Part shown: positions 44,911 through 54,345 of the stretch, piece after piece
Layout: each line of letters starts with the position of its first letter
Numbering within the stretch: position 1 is the first letter of the stretch
NCBI RefSeq assembly: GCF_900111235.1
Contig: NZ_FOJI01000002.1
Location: 62,001-126,000, forward strand
Source of the DNA: [Clostridium] fimetarium
GTDB taxonomy: Bacteria > Bacillota > Clostridia > Lachnospirales > Lachnospiraceae
Length of the DNA: 64,000 bases
Reading direction: 5' to 3'
Made by a program: the position numbers and the translations under genes
The notes under the pieces: model-generated
The model's input: the letters and a program-made list of their open reading frames with translations, nothing else
Told to the model about the DNA's origin: nothing
Databases searched by the model: none

Positions 44911-45068
44911 ATGAAATACAGTACGAAAACAGTACAGAATATAGTACGCAAAACAGTACGAAAACAGTACGCAAAACAGTACGAAAACAGTACAAAATAT
45001 AGGACGAAAAAAGTACGAAAACAGTACAAAATACAGTACGCAAAACAGTATAAAAAGCAGTATGGAAA
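44911..45068. repeat. 11-13 bp tandem repeat (CAGTACGAAAA) upstream of rlmN
   Basis: About a dozen units of CAGTACGAAAA, CAGTACGCAAAA or CAGTACAAAATA run in tandem in the rsmB-rlmN gap. Frames through it are open by composition only. The remaining 140 bp to rlmN is A-rich without a clear signal. Confidence 0.9.
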
Positions 45069-45208
45069 AAAAGTAGAGCAAGTAGAAAAAGTGAAAAATA
45101 GACATAAAACGAACAGAGAAAAGATACCGGAAAGTAACTTTAGTAGGCTTCATTTGCGGGTGGGAAATGAAGTTGCACATAATTTGGAAAGAAAGAATAG
45201 AAAATTCA

Positions 45209-46300
45209 ATGGATGATATTAAGTTAGAGACGAAGGAACTGAATAAGGTTGATATTAAGTCGTATAATCTTTTGGAATTGACTGAGTTTGTGGTTGGTTT
45301 GGGAGATAAGAAATTTCGGGCGAAGCAGATATATGAATGGCTTCATCAAAAACTGGTGGTTAGTTTTGATGAGATGAGCAATTTGCCTGTTAATTTTAGA
45401 GAAAAACTGAAGGAAACCTGTAGGCTTACAGCATTAGTACCTGTTAGTGTTCAAGTATCACAGCTGGATGGGACTACAAAGTACTTATTTGAGTTGTATG
45501 ATGGAAATGTAATTGAGAGTGTTTTGATGATATATAAACACGGTAATTCAGTATGTATTTCTTCACAGGTTGGATGCAGGATGGGCTGTAGATTCTGTGC
45601 GTCCACACTAGATGGACTGGAAAGAAACCTTACACCATCAGAAATGCTGGACCAGATATACAGAATTCAAGCTTTAACTGGTGAAAGAGTTGATAATGTT
45701 GTGGTTATGGGCTCTGGTGAACCATTTGATAACTTTGAAGCATTTATTAAATTTATACAATTATTAAATGATGAAAATGGACTTAATATTAGCGCTAGAA
45801 ATCTGACAGTATCAACCTGTGGGTTGGTGCCAAAAATAAAAGAATTGGCAGATATGCAATTACAGATTACATTAGCAATATCTCTTCATGCACCAAATGA
45901 TGAGATGCGAAGAACACTAATGCCAATTGCAAATAAATATTCTATTCAAGAAATTATAGAAGCATGCCGATATTATATAGATGTGACAGGAAGAAGAATT
46001 ACATTTGAATACAGTCTTGTACAAAATGTGAATGACAGCGAAAGTTGTGCAATGCAGCTGATATCGCTTGTCAGAGGATTAAATTGTCATATTAATCTGA
46101 TTCCTGTAAATCCAATTAAAGAGAGGGACTTTAAGCAGACAAGACAAAAAGAAATACAACTTTTCAAAAATAAACTTGAAAAATCTGGAATAAATGTTAC
46201 TATTAGGAGAGAAATGGGCAGAGATATAGATGGTGCCTGTGGACAGTTAAGAAAAAGTTATGTTGAAAAATGTAATATTAAGCAGGAGGAGCAGATATGA
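45209..46300 (+). CDS. rlmN: 23S rRNA (adenine-2503-C2)-methyltransferase RlmN
   Basis: A roughly 363-residue radical SAM enzyme that methylates A2503 of 23S rRNA and also certain tRNAs. The cluster motif is C-x3-C-x2-C in QVGCRMGCRFCAS; the methylated cysteine is in DIDGACGQL. The N-terminal FRAKQIYEWLHQK helix is typical. The start is uncertain: MDDIKLETK at 45209 fits the family length, but no strong SD precedes it; an upstream in-frame ATG is at 45167. It overlaps prpC by ATGA. Confidence 0.93.
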   Translation: MDDIKLETKELNKVDIKSYNLLELTEFVVGLGDKKFRAKQIYEWLHQKLVVSFDEMSNLPVNFREKLKETCRLTALVPVSVQVSQLDGTTKYLFELYDGNVIESVLMIYKHGNSVCISSQVGCRMGCRFCASTLDGLERNLTPSEMLDQIYRIQALTGERVDNVVVMGSGEPFDNFEAFIKFIQLLNDENGLNISARNLTVSTCGLVPKIKELADMQLQITLAISLHAPNDEMRRTLMPIANKYSIQEIIEACRYYIDVTGRRITFEYSLVQNVNDSESCAMQLISLVRGLNCHINLIPVNPIKERDFKQTRQKEIQLFKNKLEKSGINVTIRREMGRDIDGACGQLRKSYVEKCNIKQEEQI

Positions 46301-47016
46301 AGGCATTTGCAATCACAGACGTTGGTCAAGCAAGACTAATGAATCAGGATTTCGTGTATTGCTCACAAAAGCCGGTTGGCATTTTGCCAAATCTTTTCAT
46401 TGTTGCAGATGGCATGGGTGGCCATAAGGCTGGCGATATGGCGTCAAGCTTTGCTGTTGATACCTTTATTAAAATGGTAGAAGCTTCCGATGAAAAGAAT
46501 CAGATTACTTTAATCGATGAAACGATTAATAGCGTTAATGAAAATCTAATTGAAAAAGCAAAGGAATCTGAGGACTATGAGGGTATGGGAACTACGCTTG
46601 TTGTAGCTACTATAATAGGGAATGTCTTACATGTCGCAAATGTAGGGGATAGCAGATTGTATGTTATGAATGAAGAACTTCAACAGATTACAAGAGACCA
46701 TTCGTTAGTTGAAGAGATGGTAGCACTAGGGGAAATCGAAAGAAAAGATGCAAGAACGCATGAACAAAAAAATATTATCACGAGAGCAATTGGTGGCTCG
46801 GGATCAGTAATGGCCGACTTCTTTTCAGTTGATATTAAGCCAGGAGACAGGATAATTATGTGCTCAGATGGACTTACGAATATGATTGAGGATGATGAAA
46901 TTGGTCAAATAGTAAAAAGCAGCAATAATGTTGAAGATGCAGCAGTTGAACTACTTAAAACTGCAAATAATAATGGTGGAAAAGATAATATTTCAATTAT
47001 AATCATAGAACCATAA
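46297..47016 (+). CDS. prpC: PPM-family serine/threonine protein phosphatase PrpC (Stp)
   Basis: A 239-residue metal-dependent phosphatase with the PP2C motifs: TDVGQARLMNQD, VADGMGGHKAGDMAS, GMGTTLVVA, VGDSRLY, CSDGLTNM and GGKDNISII. It reverses phosphorylation by the adjacent kinase PrkC. It starts within the rlmN stop (ATGA) and is followed by prkC after 16 bp; AGGAGG is inside rlmN. Confidence 0.95.
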   Translation: MKAFAITDVGQARLMNQDFVYCSQKPVGILPNLFIVADGMGGHKAGDMASSFAVDTFIKMVEASDEKNQITLIDETINSVNENLIEKAKESEDYEGMGTTLVVATIIGNVLHVANVGDSRLYVMNEELQQITRDHSLVEEMVALGEIERKDARTHEQKNIITRAIGGSGSVMADFFSVDIKPGDRIIMCSDGLTNMIEDDEIGQIVKSSNNVEDAAVELLKTANNNGGKDNISIIIIEP

Positions 47017-47032
47017 GCGGAAAGGTGAATTT

Positions 47033-49102
47033 ATGTTAAGAAAAGGAATGTTTTTAGCTGACAGATATGAGATTATCGACCAGATTGGTACTGGTGGTAT
47101 GTCAGATGTTTACAAGGCAAAGTGTCATAAACTAAATCGTTTTGTGGCGATTAAAGTATTAAAACAGGAATTTAGCCAAGATAAGAATTTTGTATCAAAA
47201 TTTAGAATTGAGGCTCAATCAGCAGCTGGACTTACTCATCCCAATGTTGTAAATGTATATGATGTTGGAGAAGAGAATGGAATACATTACATCGTAATGG
47301 AGTTAGTGGAAGGTATTACATTAAAGCAATATATTGAAAAGAAAGGTAAACTTTCAAGTAAAGAAGCTGTCAGCATTGCAATTCAAGTCGCACAAGGAAT
47401 TGAAGCGGCACATAGGCACCATATTATTCATAGAGATATCAAACCACAAAATATTATTATTTCTAAAGAAGGCAAGGTTAAAGTAACAGACTTTGGCATT
47501 GCTAGAGCAGCAACAACAAATACAATCACATCATCAGCAATGGGTTCTGTTCATTATATTTCACCAGAACAAGCGCGTGGTGGTTACAGTGACGAAAGAA
47601 GTGACATTTATTCATTTGGTATCACGTTATATGAAATGCTTACTGGTAAAGTTCCATTTGATGGAGATTCAACAGTTGCAGTAGCTGTTCAGCATATTCA
47701 AGATGAAATCGCTCCACCTTCACAAGTCACAGAAGATATTCCAATTAGCGTTGACAAGATATTTGAGAAATGTTCACAGAAAAAGACTGAGAGAAGATAC
47801 CAAAATATTACGGATTTAATTGCTGATTTGAAGAAATCTTTAGTTATGCCAAATGTAGATTTTGTGAAAATGGCTCCAGTATATGGTGATCTTAAACCTT
47901 TAGATGTAGAAGCAGCAGGCATTAAGACTGATATGATTAATTCATCTAATGGTAATGAGGATGACATGGAATTGCTTGGTGATGAAGATGATGAAGATGA
48001 TGATGATTTCTTCAAAGATGAAGAGGATTCTGATAAGAGCAAGGATTTAATTGACGATGATGAAGACATTGAAGATGGTAGCAATGAAAAATTAGACAAA
48101 ATAATGAAATGGATTGGAATCGGAATTGTAGCGCTTATTATAATCGTTGCGATATTTGCAGTTATTAAGCTTGCCGGTGCATTTGGTGGTGGAGGAACAT
48201 CTCCAGAAACAACTTCCGCTGCATCAACAATAGCTGAAACCTCATCTGTTGACAGTTCTAGCATGGTTGTAGTTCCAAAAGTAGAGGGTCTTACAGAAGA
48301 GCAGGCAAAAGAAAAGCTAAATTCATTTAACATAGGTTATAAGGCTGCTCTTCAGGCGAGTGAAACAATTCCAAGCGGAATTGTTATTCAACAAAGTGCA
48401 GTAGCAGGTTCAAAAGTTGCTTTGAATGCTACAATAACACTTTCGATTAGTACAGGTCCAAATCAAGCTACTGTTCCAATTGTAGTGAAAAAAACAGAGG
48501 ATGATGCTATAGCTGCACTTAAGGCTGCAGGACTATTTTGGTCAATTGATCGTGTATGGAGTGAAACAGTTGATCTAGGAATAGTAACAGATCAGTCTCC
48601 AAAAAGCGGAACTATAAAAGCAGGAGATACTGTAAAACTTTATATTAGTCGAGGCAAAGAAACAAAAGATGTTACAGTACCAGATGTGACTGGCAATAAT
48701 AATGTGACAGAAAGTTCAGCAAGGCAGACACTTGATGCACTTGGATTTAAAGTAGTATCAAAACCAACTGCAAGTCAAACGGTTGCAATAGGTAATGTTA
48801 TATCACAGGACACTTCAGCAGGTAGAACAGCTACTGCAGGGAGTACAATTACATTGGCTATTAGTACTGGTGTAGTGGTGCCTAGGCTTACAGATATGAC
48901 TCTAAAAGATGCAAAGGCTGCTTTAGCAAAAGCTGGAGGAAATTTGACTTTAACTTCTGCTACAAAGGATGCTAAGGATACTGATCTTGTAACAGAGCAG
49001 CTACCAGTAGCTGGTGAGTCTGTTAGTCCTGGAAGCCAATTGAGTGTTACTACGAAATCAACAGCAGCAACAGTAGCCCCAGTAGCACCAGTGACGCCAT
49101 AA
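47033..49102 (+). CDS. prkC: PASTA-domain serine/threonine kinase PrkC
   Basis: A 689-residue membrane kinase. The kinase domain (about 10-270) has GTGGMSDVYKAK, the catalytic IHRDIKPQNI, DFGIAR and SVHYISPEQARG. A very acidic juxtamembrane linker (about 309-356) precedes one membrane helix (about 360-382). Four extracellular PASTA repeats start near residues 413, 481, 548 and 621 (VPKVEGLTEEQAKEKL and similar) and bind muropeptides or lipid II. In spore formers PrkC can trigger germination. Confidence 0.96.
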   Translation: MLRKGMFLADRYEIIDQIGTGGMSDVYKAKCHKLNRFVAIKVLKQEFSQDKNFVSKFRIEAQSAAGLTHPNVVNVYDVGEENGIHYIVMELVEGITLKQYIEKKGKLSSKEAVSIAIQVAQGIEAAHRHHIIHRDIKPQNIIISKEGKVKVTDFGIARAATTNTITSSAMGSVHYISPEQARGGYSDERSDIYSFGITLYEMLTGKVPFDGDSTVAVAVQHIQDEIAPPSQVTEDIPISVDKIFEKCSQKKTERRYQNITDLIADLKKSLVMPNVDFVKMAPVYGDLKPLDVEAAGIKTDMINSSNGNEDDMELLGDEDDEDDDDFFKDEEDSDKSKDLIDDDEDIEDGSNEKLDKIMKWIGIGIVALIIIVAIFAVIKLAGAFGGGGTSPETTSAASTIAETSSVDSSSMVVVPKVEGLTEEQAKEKLNSFNIGYKAALQASETIPSGIVIQQSAVAGSKVALNATITLSISTGPNQATVPIVVKKTEDDAIAALKAAGLFWSIDRVWSETVDLGIVTDQSPKSGTIKAGDTVKLYISRGKETKDVTVPDVTGNNNVTESSARQTLDALGFKVVSKPTASQTVAIGNVISQDTSAGRTATAGSTITLAISTGVVVPRLTDMTLKDAKAALAKAGGNLTLTSATKDAKDTDLVTEQLPVAGESVSPGSQLSVTTKSTAATVAPVAPVTP

Positions 49103-49103
49103 C

Positions 49104-49985
49104 ATGCAAGGAAAAATAGTAAAAGGTATTGCCGGATTCTACTACGTTCATGTGGTTGGTATGGGTGTAGTGGAATGCAAGGCAAAGGGAATCTTTAGAA
49201 ATAGAAACATTAAACCACTGGTAGGCGATAATGTTGAAATCGATTTACTGGATAAAGAAAAATTTCTCGGTAATATTATAGATATATTACCGAGAAATAA
49301 TGAATTGATCAGACCTGCGGTTGCAAATATTGATCAAGCACTTGTTATATTTGCAGTTACAAGGCCAAATCCGAATATCAGCTTGCTCAGCAGATTTATT
49401 TTAATGATGAATAAGCAACAAGTTAAAACGATTATTTGTTTCAATAAGCAAGAACTTGTCAATGATGAAAAGATAAAAGAACTAAAAGACATTTTTGTAG
49501 ATAGCGGATGCATTATGGTATTTGCAAGTACTTACGAAAATGAAGGCATTGATGAGATAAGAGCATTGCTAGAGAATAAAACAACCGTTTTTGCAGGCCC
49601 TTCGGGTGTTGGAAAATCTTCAATTACGAATTTGATTTTACCAAAAGGCAACGACGTAGAAGTCGGCGGTCTTAGTGAAAAAATTGGACGAGGAAAGAAT
49701 ACCACAAGACATACAGAGATATTTAATATATCTGGAAATACGTATATTTTGGACACGCCTGGATTTTCATCTTTGATTTTGCCGAGTATTGAAAAAGAGG
49801 AAGCAAGATTTTATTTTGAAGAATTTACGGACTATCAAGGTAAATGTAGATTTAATGGTTGTGTTCATATTAATGAGCCAGATTGTGCAGTCAAAGAGGC
49901 AGTAGCTGCTGGTAAAATCAATAAAACAAGATATCATAATTATGAGGAAATATATAACGAATTAAAGGATCAAAAGAAATACTAG
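49104..49985 (+). CDS. rsgA: Ribosome small-subunit GTPase RsgA
   Basis: A 293-residue circularly permuted GTPase for 30S maturation. An N-terminal OB fold is followed by the G motifs in the order FNKQE (G4), GPSGVGKSS (G1), TTRH and DTPGFSS (G3). The C-terminal zinc site is CRFNGCVHINEPDCAVKEA. The ATG lies one base after the prkC stop. It belongs to the conserved prpC-prkC-rsgA-rpe order. Confidence 0.96.
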   Translation: MQGKIVKGIAGFYYVHVVGMGVVECKAKGIFRNRNIKPLVGDNVEIDLLDKEKFLGNIIDILPRNNELIRPAVANIDQALVIFAVTRPNPNISLLSRFILMMNKQQVKTIICFNKQELVNDEKIKELKDIFVDSGCIMVFASTYENEGIDEIRALLENKTTVFAGPSGVGKSSITNLILPKGNDVEVGGLSEKIGRGKNTTRHTEIFNISGNTYILDTPGFSSLILPSIEKEEARFYFEEFTDYQGKCRFNGCVHINEPDCAVKEAVAAGKINKTRYHNYEEIYNELKDQKKY

Positions 49986-50027
49986 TGCGGATGAAATTCG
50001 CATTAAGCAGATTGGATAGGAGCTTAC

Positions 50028-50684
50028 ATGAATATATTATCACCTTCATTACTATCAGCTGATTTCACGAAATTAGGCGAAGAAATAAAAACCATAGATG
50101 AGGCGGGCGCAGAATATATCCATATTGATGTAATGGATGGTCAATTTGTACCAAGTATCTCATATGGTATGCCTGTAATTAAGTCAGTTAGAAAAACAAC
50201 AGATAAAATATTTGATGTTCATTTGATGGTAAATGAGCCAATTAGATATATTGAGGAATTTGTTGCTTCAGGTGCGAACATTATTTCTGTTCATGTTGAA
50301 GCTTGCAGTGATCTTGTGGGTACAATTGAAAAAATCAAAGCAAACGGCGCAAAAGCCGGTATTACGCTTAATCCTCCGACTCCAGTTTCCGCAATTGCAC
50401 CATATCTGGATATCGTAGATATGGTCTTGGTAATGAGTGTTAATCCGGGTTTTGGTGGACAGAAATTCATTCCAGAATCACTTGATAAAGTAAAAGAAAT
50501 TCGCCGATTACTGAACGAAAAAGGACTGAAAACGGATATAGAAATCGATGGTGGTATCAATATAGATAACCTCCCATCCGCGCTAGAAGCCGGTGCTAAC
50601 ATAATCGTAGCCGGTTCAGCCATATTCAACGGCGACGCAGCTGTAAATGTCAAAAAATTTAAAGAAATCATGAACATGTGGTAA
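50028..50684 (+). CDS. rpe: Ribulose-phosphate 3-epimerase
   Basis: A 218-residue TIM barrel that interconverts ribulose-5-P and xylulose-5-P. It has SPSLLSADFTKLGEE, HIDVMDGQFVPSISYG, FDVHLMVNEP, VMSVNPGFGGQKF and EIDGGIN, including the metal-binding His and Asp residues. GATAGGAG precedes the ATG. It is the last gene of the long run from fhs and ends at a strong terminator. Confidence 0.96.
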   Translation: MNILSPSLLSADFTKLGEEIKTIDEAGAEYIHIDVMDGQFVPSISYGMPVIKSVRKTTDKIFDVHLMVNEPIRYIEEFVASGANIISVHVEACSDLVGTIEKIKANGAKAGITLNPPTPVSAIAPYLDIVDMVLVMSVNPGFGGQKFIPESLDKVKEIRRLLNEKGLKTDIEIDGGINIDNLPSALEAGANIIVAGSAIFNGDAAVNVKKFKEIMNMW

Positions 50685-50721
50685 AAAACGAGGTAAGCAT
50701 TCAATTGCTTGCCTCATTTTT
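50684..50721 (+). terminator. rpe terminator
   Basis: GAGGTAAGCA (50690-50699) pairs with TGCTTGCCTC (50706-50715) with loop TTCAAT, an A-tract before and ATTTTT after. It closes the long operon-like run. Confidence 0.9.
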
Positions 50722-50805
50722 GCGAAAACACTCTCTTTATCGGGCAGAAAGTGAGAGGCATGCGTTGATAGAACAGAGTATATTATTGTTGAGGGGGATA
50801 ATAGG

Positions 50806-51663
50806 ATGGAATGGATTGTACGATTAAATAGCGCTATAAACTATATTGAAGAAAATATTTATGATGAAATTGAATTAGAAGAAGTAGCTAAAATCGCTTG
50901 TTGTGGAACTTATCATTTTCAAAGAATGTTTGCGTATATGGCAGATATACCGTTATCTGAATATATACGAAGACGAAGGATGTCTCTTGCAGCCGTTGAT
51001 TTACAAGGTGGAGATTGTAAAGTGATAGATATTGCATTGAAATATGGATATGGTTCACCGACCGCTTTCAATCGTGCATTCAAAAGTGTTCATGGCATCG
51101 CGCCATCACAGGCAAAAGAATATGGTGTGATTCTCAAAGCATTTCCTCCCATTAGCTTCAAAATAACAATAAAAGGAGATTGTGCATTGAACTACAGAAT
51201 TGAAAAGAAGGAAGCATTTAGAATTGTAGGAATAGCTAGACCACTAGAAAAAGAAATTGAGAAGAATTTTGAAATTGTACCACAAATGTGGCAAAAGGTA
51301 GCAATGGATGGTACGCTACAGAAATTAGCAACTATGATGGATGGTCAGCCAATGGGAATATTAGGGGTAAGCATTTGCAATGATTTTGCCGATTGGCGAT
51401 ACTTTATTGCGGTTGCTAGTACAAAAATAATTGATAACGCATTGGAAGAATATATGGTTCCATCTTTTACATGGGCTATATTTTCGGGAGAAGGACAATG
51501 CCCACAGGCAATACAAGAACTTGAAAAGCAAATCGTTACTGAGTGGCTTCCTACCTCTGGTTATGAGTATGATAACGGTCCAGATGTTGAAGTCTACTTA
51601 AATCCAGATCCAGAAAATGCAAAATATGAAGTATGGATTCCTGTTATAAGGAAGAAAAACTAA
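50806..51663 (+). CDS. AraC-family regulator with GyrI-like effector domain
   Basis: A 285-residue protein. The N-terminal AraC DNA-binding domain (about 1-110) has two helix-turn-helices (EEVAKIACCGTYHFQRMFAYMADIPLSEYIRRRRMSLAA and YGYGSPTAFNRAFKSVHGIAPSQAK). The C-terminal GyrI-like (SOUL/BmrR type) domain of about 150 residues is expected to bind a small, often cationic, molecule. It likely regulates an efflux or detoxification gene not seen here. A short hairpin follows. Confidence 0.9.
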   Translation: MEWIVRLNSAINYIEENIYDEIELEEVAKIACCGTYHFQRMFAYMADIPLSEYIRRRRMSLAAVDLQGGDCKVIDIALKYGYGSPTAFNRAFKSVHGIAPSQAKEYGVILKAFPPISFKITIKGDCALNYRIEKKEAFRIVGIARPLEKEIEKNFEIVPQMWQKVAMDGTLQKLATMMDGQPMGILGVSICNDFADWRYFIAVASTKIIDNALEEYMVPSFTWAIFSGEGQCPQAIQELEKQIVTEWLPTSGYEYDNGPDVEVYLNPDPENAKYEVWIPVIRKKN

Positions 51664-51692
51664 AATGAGCCTTTAAAATTCTTATTTTCCCC

Positions 51693-51714
51693 ACCCAAAA
51701 CGGTCGTTTTGGGT
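51693..51714 (+). terminator. Hairpin after the AraC-type gene
   Basis: ACCCAAAACG and CGTTTTGGGT form a 10-bp perfect stem with a 2-nt gap; the following TTCTATT is a poor T-run, so termination is only probable. Confidence 0.5.
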
Positions 51715-51800
51715 TCTATTCCATGTGAACTATTTTATAATTACAATTAAAGTGGGCATAATTTTGTTGTGCCTGAAATACAGTTGCATATTGGCATTAT

Positions 51801-51883
51801 ATCCAAAAAGAACTTTTGTTCAGTTTGGATAAATTTTAGTTTCGAAACATTCAATTATAGATATTGCTGTGTAATAATACACA
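51801..51883. promoter_or_regulatory. Two inverted repeats upstream of rpiR (possible operators)
   Basis: ATCCAAA...TTTGGAT (51801-51807 with 51824-51830, containing GAAC-TTTT-GTTC) and TGTGTA-ATAA-TACACA (51868-51883) lie in the 362-bp gap before the PTS operon. They could be sites for RpiR or for a carbon regulator; neither is the standard cre sequence. Confidence 0.4.
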
Positions 51884-51948
51884 AATACGGTGCAAAATAT
51901 GCCCCACCTTTGTACAAATGTTATGATAGAATGTACTTGTAGGTAACA

Positions 51949-51977
51949 TTGATATTAAAAATGCGCAGATTTAATAT
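51949..51977 (+). promoter_or_regulatory. Promoter of the beta-glucoside PTS operon
   Basis: TTGATA (51949-51954), 17 bp, TAATAT (51972-51977), about 49 bp upstream of the rpiR start. Confidence 0.55.
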
Positions 51978-52025
51978 TATAATTGTAAGAATCAAAGGTC
52001 ATACTTCTTGAGAGAGGAGGTCGAT

Positions 52026-52865
52026 ATGAGAATTAATCGACTTAGTTTACTTAATTCATTATTTAGTGTAATTAATGAAAATAACCAGGGGGATTCCTAT
52101 TTTGTCCTGGCACATTATTTCTTGGAACATTATAGAGGTTTGGATACTCTTAATATCTATGATGTTGCGGATGAGTGTTTTGTATCGCGAGCAAGCGTTA
52201 GAAGGTTCTGTCAGTCTATTGGATATGACAACTTTAAGGATCTTAAATCAGACACCTACTCATTTGATGAAGAATTCAAGGATGATGTAAATCATTTTTA
52301 TAGACCAGATTACAGAGAACATCTCACGGCATCCATCCATTCGATGCTGGAAGAACTGAATCGCAGAATGGATAATGAAGGCGTTGACAGATTTGTAGAG
52401 CGGCTGCATAACAGCAGAAATATTGTATTTATCACTTCCAACACAACAACCGCAAGAATTAGAGATTTTCAGCAGGCAATGATTATTTGCAATAAAGTGG
52501 TCAGACTGGTCTCTGAAATGTATACGGATAATGAGCTTTTAGAAAGCCTTGATGAAAGAGATTGTTTGATTACTGTTTCATCATCTGGTAGGTTGGCTTA
52601 TGCAGCGAAGGATATAGTTAAAAACAGTAAGGCATATAAATTTCTTATTACAGTGAATCGAGATCAGAGTTTCCTGGAGAATTATGACAGAGTATTTCAT
52701 CTAAGTGCAAATGATTTATCGATGGAGAAATCTGTATATGGAAAATATGGGATTGATTACATGTTTGATGTTGTTTACAGCACTTACATTCAGAAATATG
52801 ACTCTGAGATTCAGAGACTAAAAGGCGAAAGGGAATGTTTCCCATTCGAGAATAAGGAGAAATAA
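52026..52865 (+). CDS. RpiR-family regulator (HTH + SIS domains)
   Basis: A 279-residue regulator. The N-terminal RpiR helix-turn-helix contains NIYDVADECFVSRASVRRFCQSIGYDNFKDLK; the C-terminal SIS domain (about 105-230) contains VFITSNTTTAR and DCLITVSSSGRLAYAAKD and should bind a sugar phosphate. The ATG at 52026 has AGAGGAGG upstream. It is one base from the GH1 gene, so it probably senses the phosphorylated beta-glucoside handled by the operon. Confidence 0.92.
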   Translation: MRINRLSLLNSLFSVINENNQGDSYFVLAHYFLEHYRGLDTLNIYDVADECFVSRASVRRFCQSIGYDNFKDLKSDTYSFDEEFKDDVNHFYRPDYREHLTASIHSMLEELNRRMDNEGVDRFVERLHNSRNIVFITSNTTTARIRDFQQAMIICNKVVRLVSEMYTDNELLESLDERDCLITVSSSGRLAYAAKDIVKNSKAYKFLITVNRDQSFLENYDRVFHLSANDLSMEKSVYGKYGIDYMFDVVYSTYIQKYDSEIQRLKGERECFPFENKEK

Positions 52866-52866
52866 T

Positions 52867-54342
52867 ATGTATTATAAAGAAAATCCAAAATTTCCTAAAA
52901 ATTTCATGTGGGGCGCATCAAGTGCCGCATGGCAGGTTGAAGGCGGAGTAGCAGAGGGTGGAAGAACACCGGCTATGATAGATTTAAATAGTAAGAAAAA
53001 AGCTCCATATGCAGATGATTCAATTTGTGCTGATCATTATCATAGATATAAAGAGGATGTTGCATTAATGGCTGAGTGTGGTTTTGGTTCATATCGTTTT
53101 TCAATTGCATGGTCGAGAATCATACCTTGTTCTGATGGAAAAGTTAATCCAGAGGGTGTTGCATTCTATAATGATTTAATAAATGAACTTTTAAAAAATA
53201 ATATTACACCAATTGTTACACTTTACCATTATGACTTACCGGTATGGGTATATGAAGAACTTGGTGGATGGAAGAGCAGAAAGACAGTTGATGCATTTGA
53301 ACATTATGCCAGAACATGTTTTGAAAACTTTGGTGACAGGGTAAAATATTGGTTATCCATCAACGAGCAGAACATGCAGATTGTATATGGTCACTGGCTT
53401 GGAACAAGCGCTGGATGTACGGACTGGGAAAGAGAACAGTGGGACATCAACCATATCATGAATTTATGTCATGCAAAAGCTGTTGTTGCCTGTCATGAAA
53501 TGGTAGAGGGAGGAAAAATCGGACCCGTTCCTGGATATGTTCCGATTTATCCAAAGACCTGCAATCCGCTTGACCAGATTGCAGCAATGAATGCAGAAGA
53601 ACTTACAGAAAAAATATGGAATGATACATATGTATACGGCGAATATAATGGATTTATTAAAAAATATTGGGAGATTCATGATATTCACCCAGATATTAGG
53701 CCAGAAGATGTAGTACTTATGAAGTCTGCCAAAATCGACTTCATCGCAGTTAACTGCTATAGAAGTAACGTTGGTTGCGATGCAAAGCCAGGGACAGAAA
53801 GAAAAGAATATGAACTTAATAAATTCGGTATAAAAGGACAACTTCAGTTCCCTAATTATCCTGGTGAATTTGCAATGGACTATAATCCATATGTTGAATA
53901 TACAGACTGGGATTGGGAAATTGATCCTGTAGCTATCAGATACGCATTAAGATATCTTTGGGATCATTACAGACTTCCAATGATGATTACAGAAAATGGA
54001 TATGGGGCAAATGAAGAAAAAGATGCGGATGGAAATGTTCATGATCAGGCAAGAGTTGATTTCCTACGAGATCAGATTTACCAGGTAGGACTCGCAATTG
54101 AAGATGGATGTGATGTGATTTCCTACAATCCATGGTCATTTACTGATATTCTTTCAACAGGTAACGGAATAAAAAAACGCTATGGCCTTGTATATATTGA
54201 TACAACAGACGAAGAGCTTGTTAACTGTACGGATGTCTCCAAACTGAGTATGAAGAGAATTAAAAAAGACTCTTTTGAATGGTATTCGAAACTTATAAAG
54301 TCAAATGGAAATGACTGGGGAAAGGATATGGGTGTTAACTAA
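52867..54342 (+). CDS. GH1 6-phospho-beta-glucosidase
   Basis: A 491-residue family 1 glycosidase. It has FMWGASSAAWQVEGG near the N terminus, the acid/base glutamate in SINEQN (Glu167; NEP or NEI in most relatives) and the nucleophile in MITENGYG (Glu376). The PTS genes that follow indicate that its substrate is a phosphorylated beta-glucoside. AAGGAG lies before the ATG. It is cytoplasmic. Confidence 0.94.
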   Translation: MYYKENPKFPKNFMWGASSAAWQVEGGVAEGGRTPAMIDLNSKKKAPYADDSICADHYHRYKEDVALMAECGFGSYRFSIAWSRIIPCSDGKVNPEGVAFYNDLINELLKNNITPIVTLYHYDLPVWVYEELGGWKSRKTVDAFEHYARTCFENFGDRVKYWLSINEQNMQIVYGHWLGTSAGCTDWEREQWDINHIMNLCHAKAVVACHEMVEGGKIGPVPGYVPIYPKTCNPLDQIAAMNAEELTEKIWNDTYVYGEYNGFIKKYWEIHDIHPDIRPEDVVLMKSAKIDFIAVNCYRSNVGCDAKPGTERKEYELNKFGIKGQLQFPNYPGEFAMDYNPYVEYTDWDWEIDPVAIRYALRYLWDHYRLPMMITENGYGANEEKDADGNVHDQARVDFLRDQIYQVGLAIEDGCDVISYNPWSFTDILSTGNGIKKRYGLVYIDTTDEELVNCTDVSKLSMKRIKKDSFEWYSKLIKSNGNDWGKDMGVN

Positions 54343-54345
54343 ACT

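Noticed and set aside
44872-45216. Open frames on both strands over the CAGTACGAAAA repeat
   Set aside because: They are low-complexity Lys/Tyr/Arg or Phe-rich translations of a tandem repeat without credible starts.
51664-52025. RAT antiterminator site for the beta-glucoside operon
   Set aside because: No LicT/BglG-type RNA motif overlapping a terminator is visible and no antiterminator gene is present; the regulator is RpiR type.
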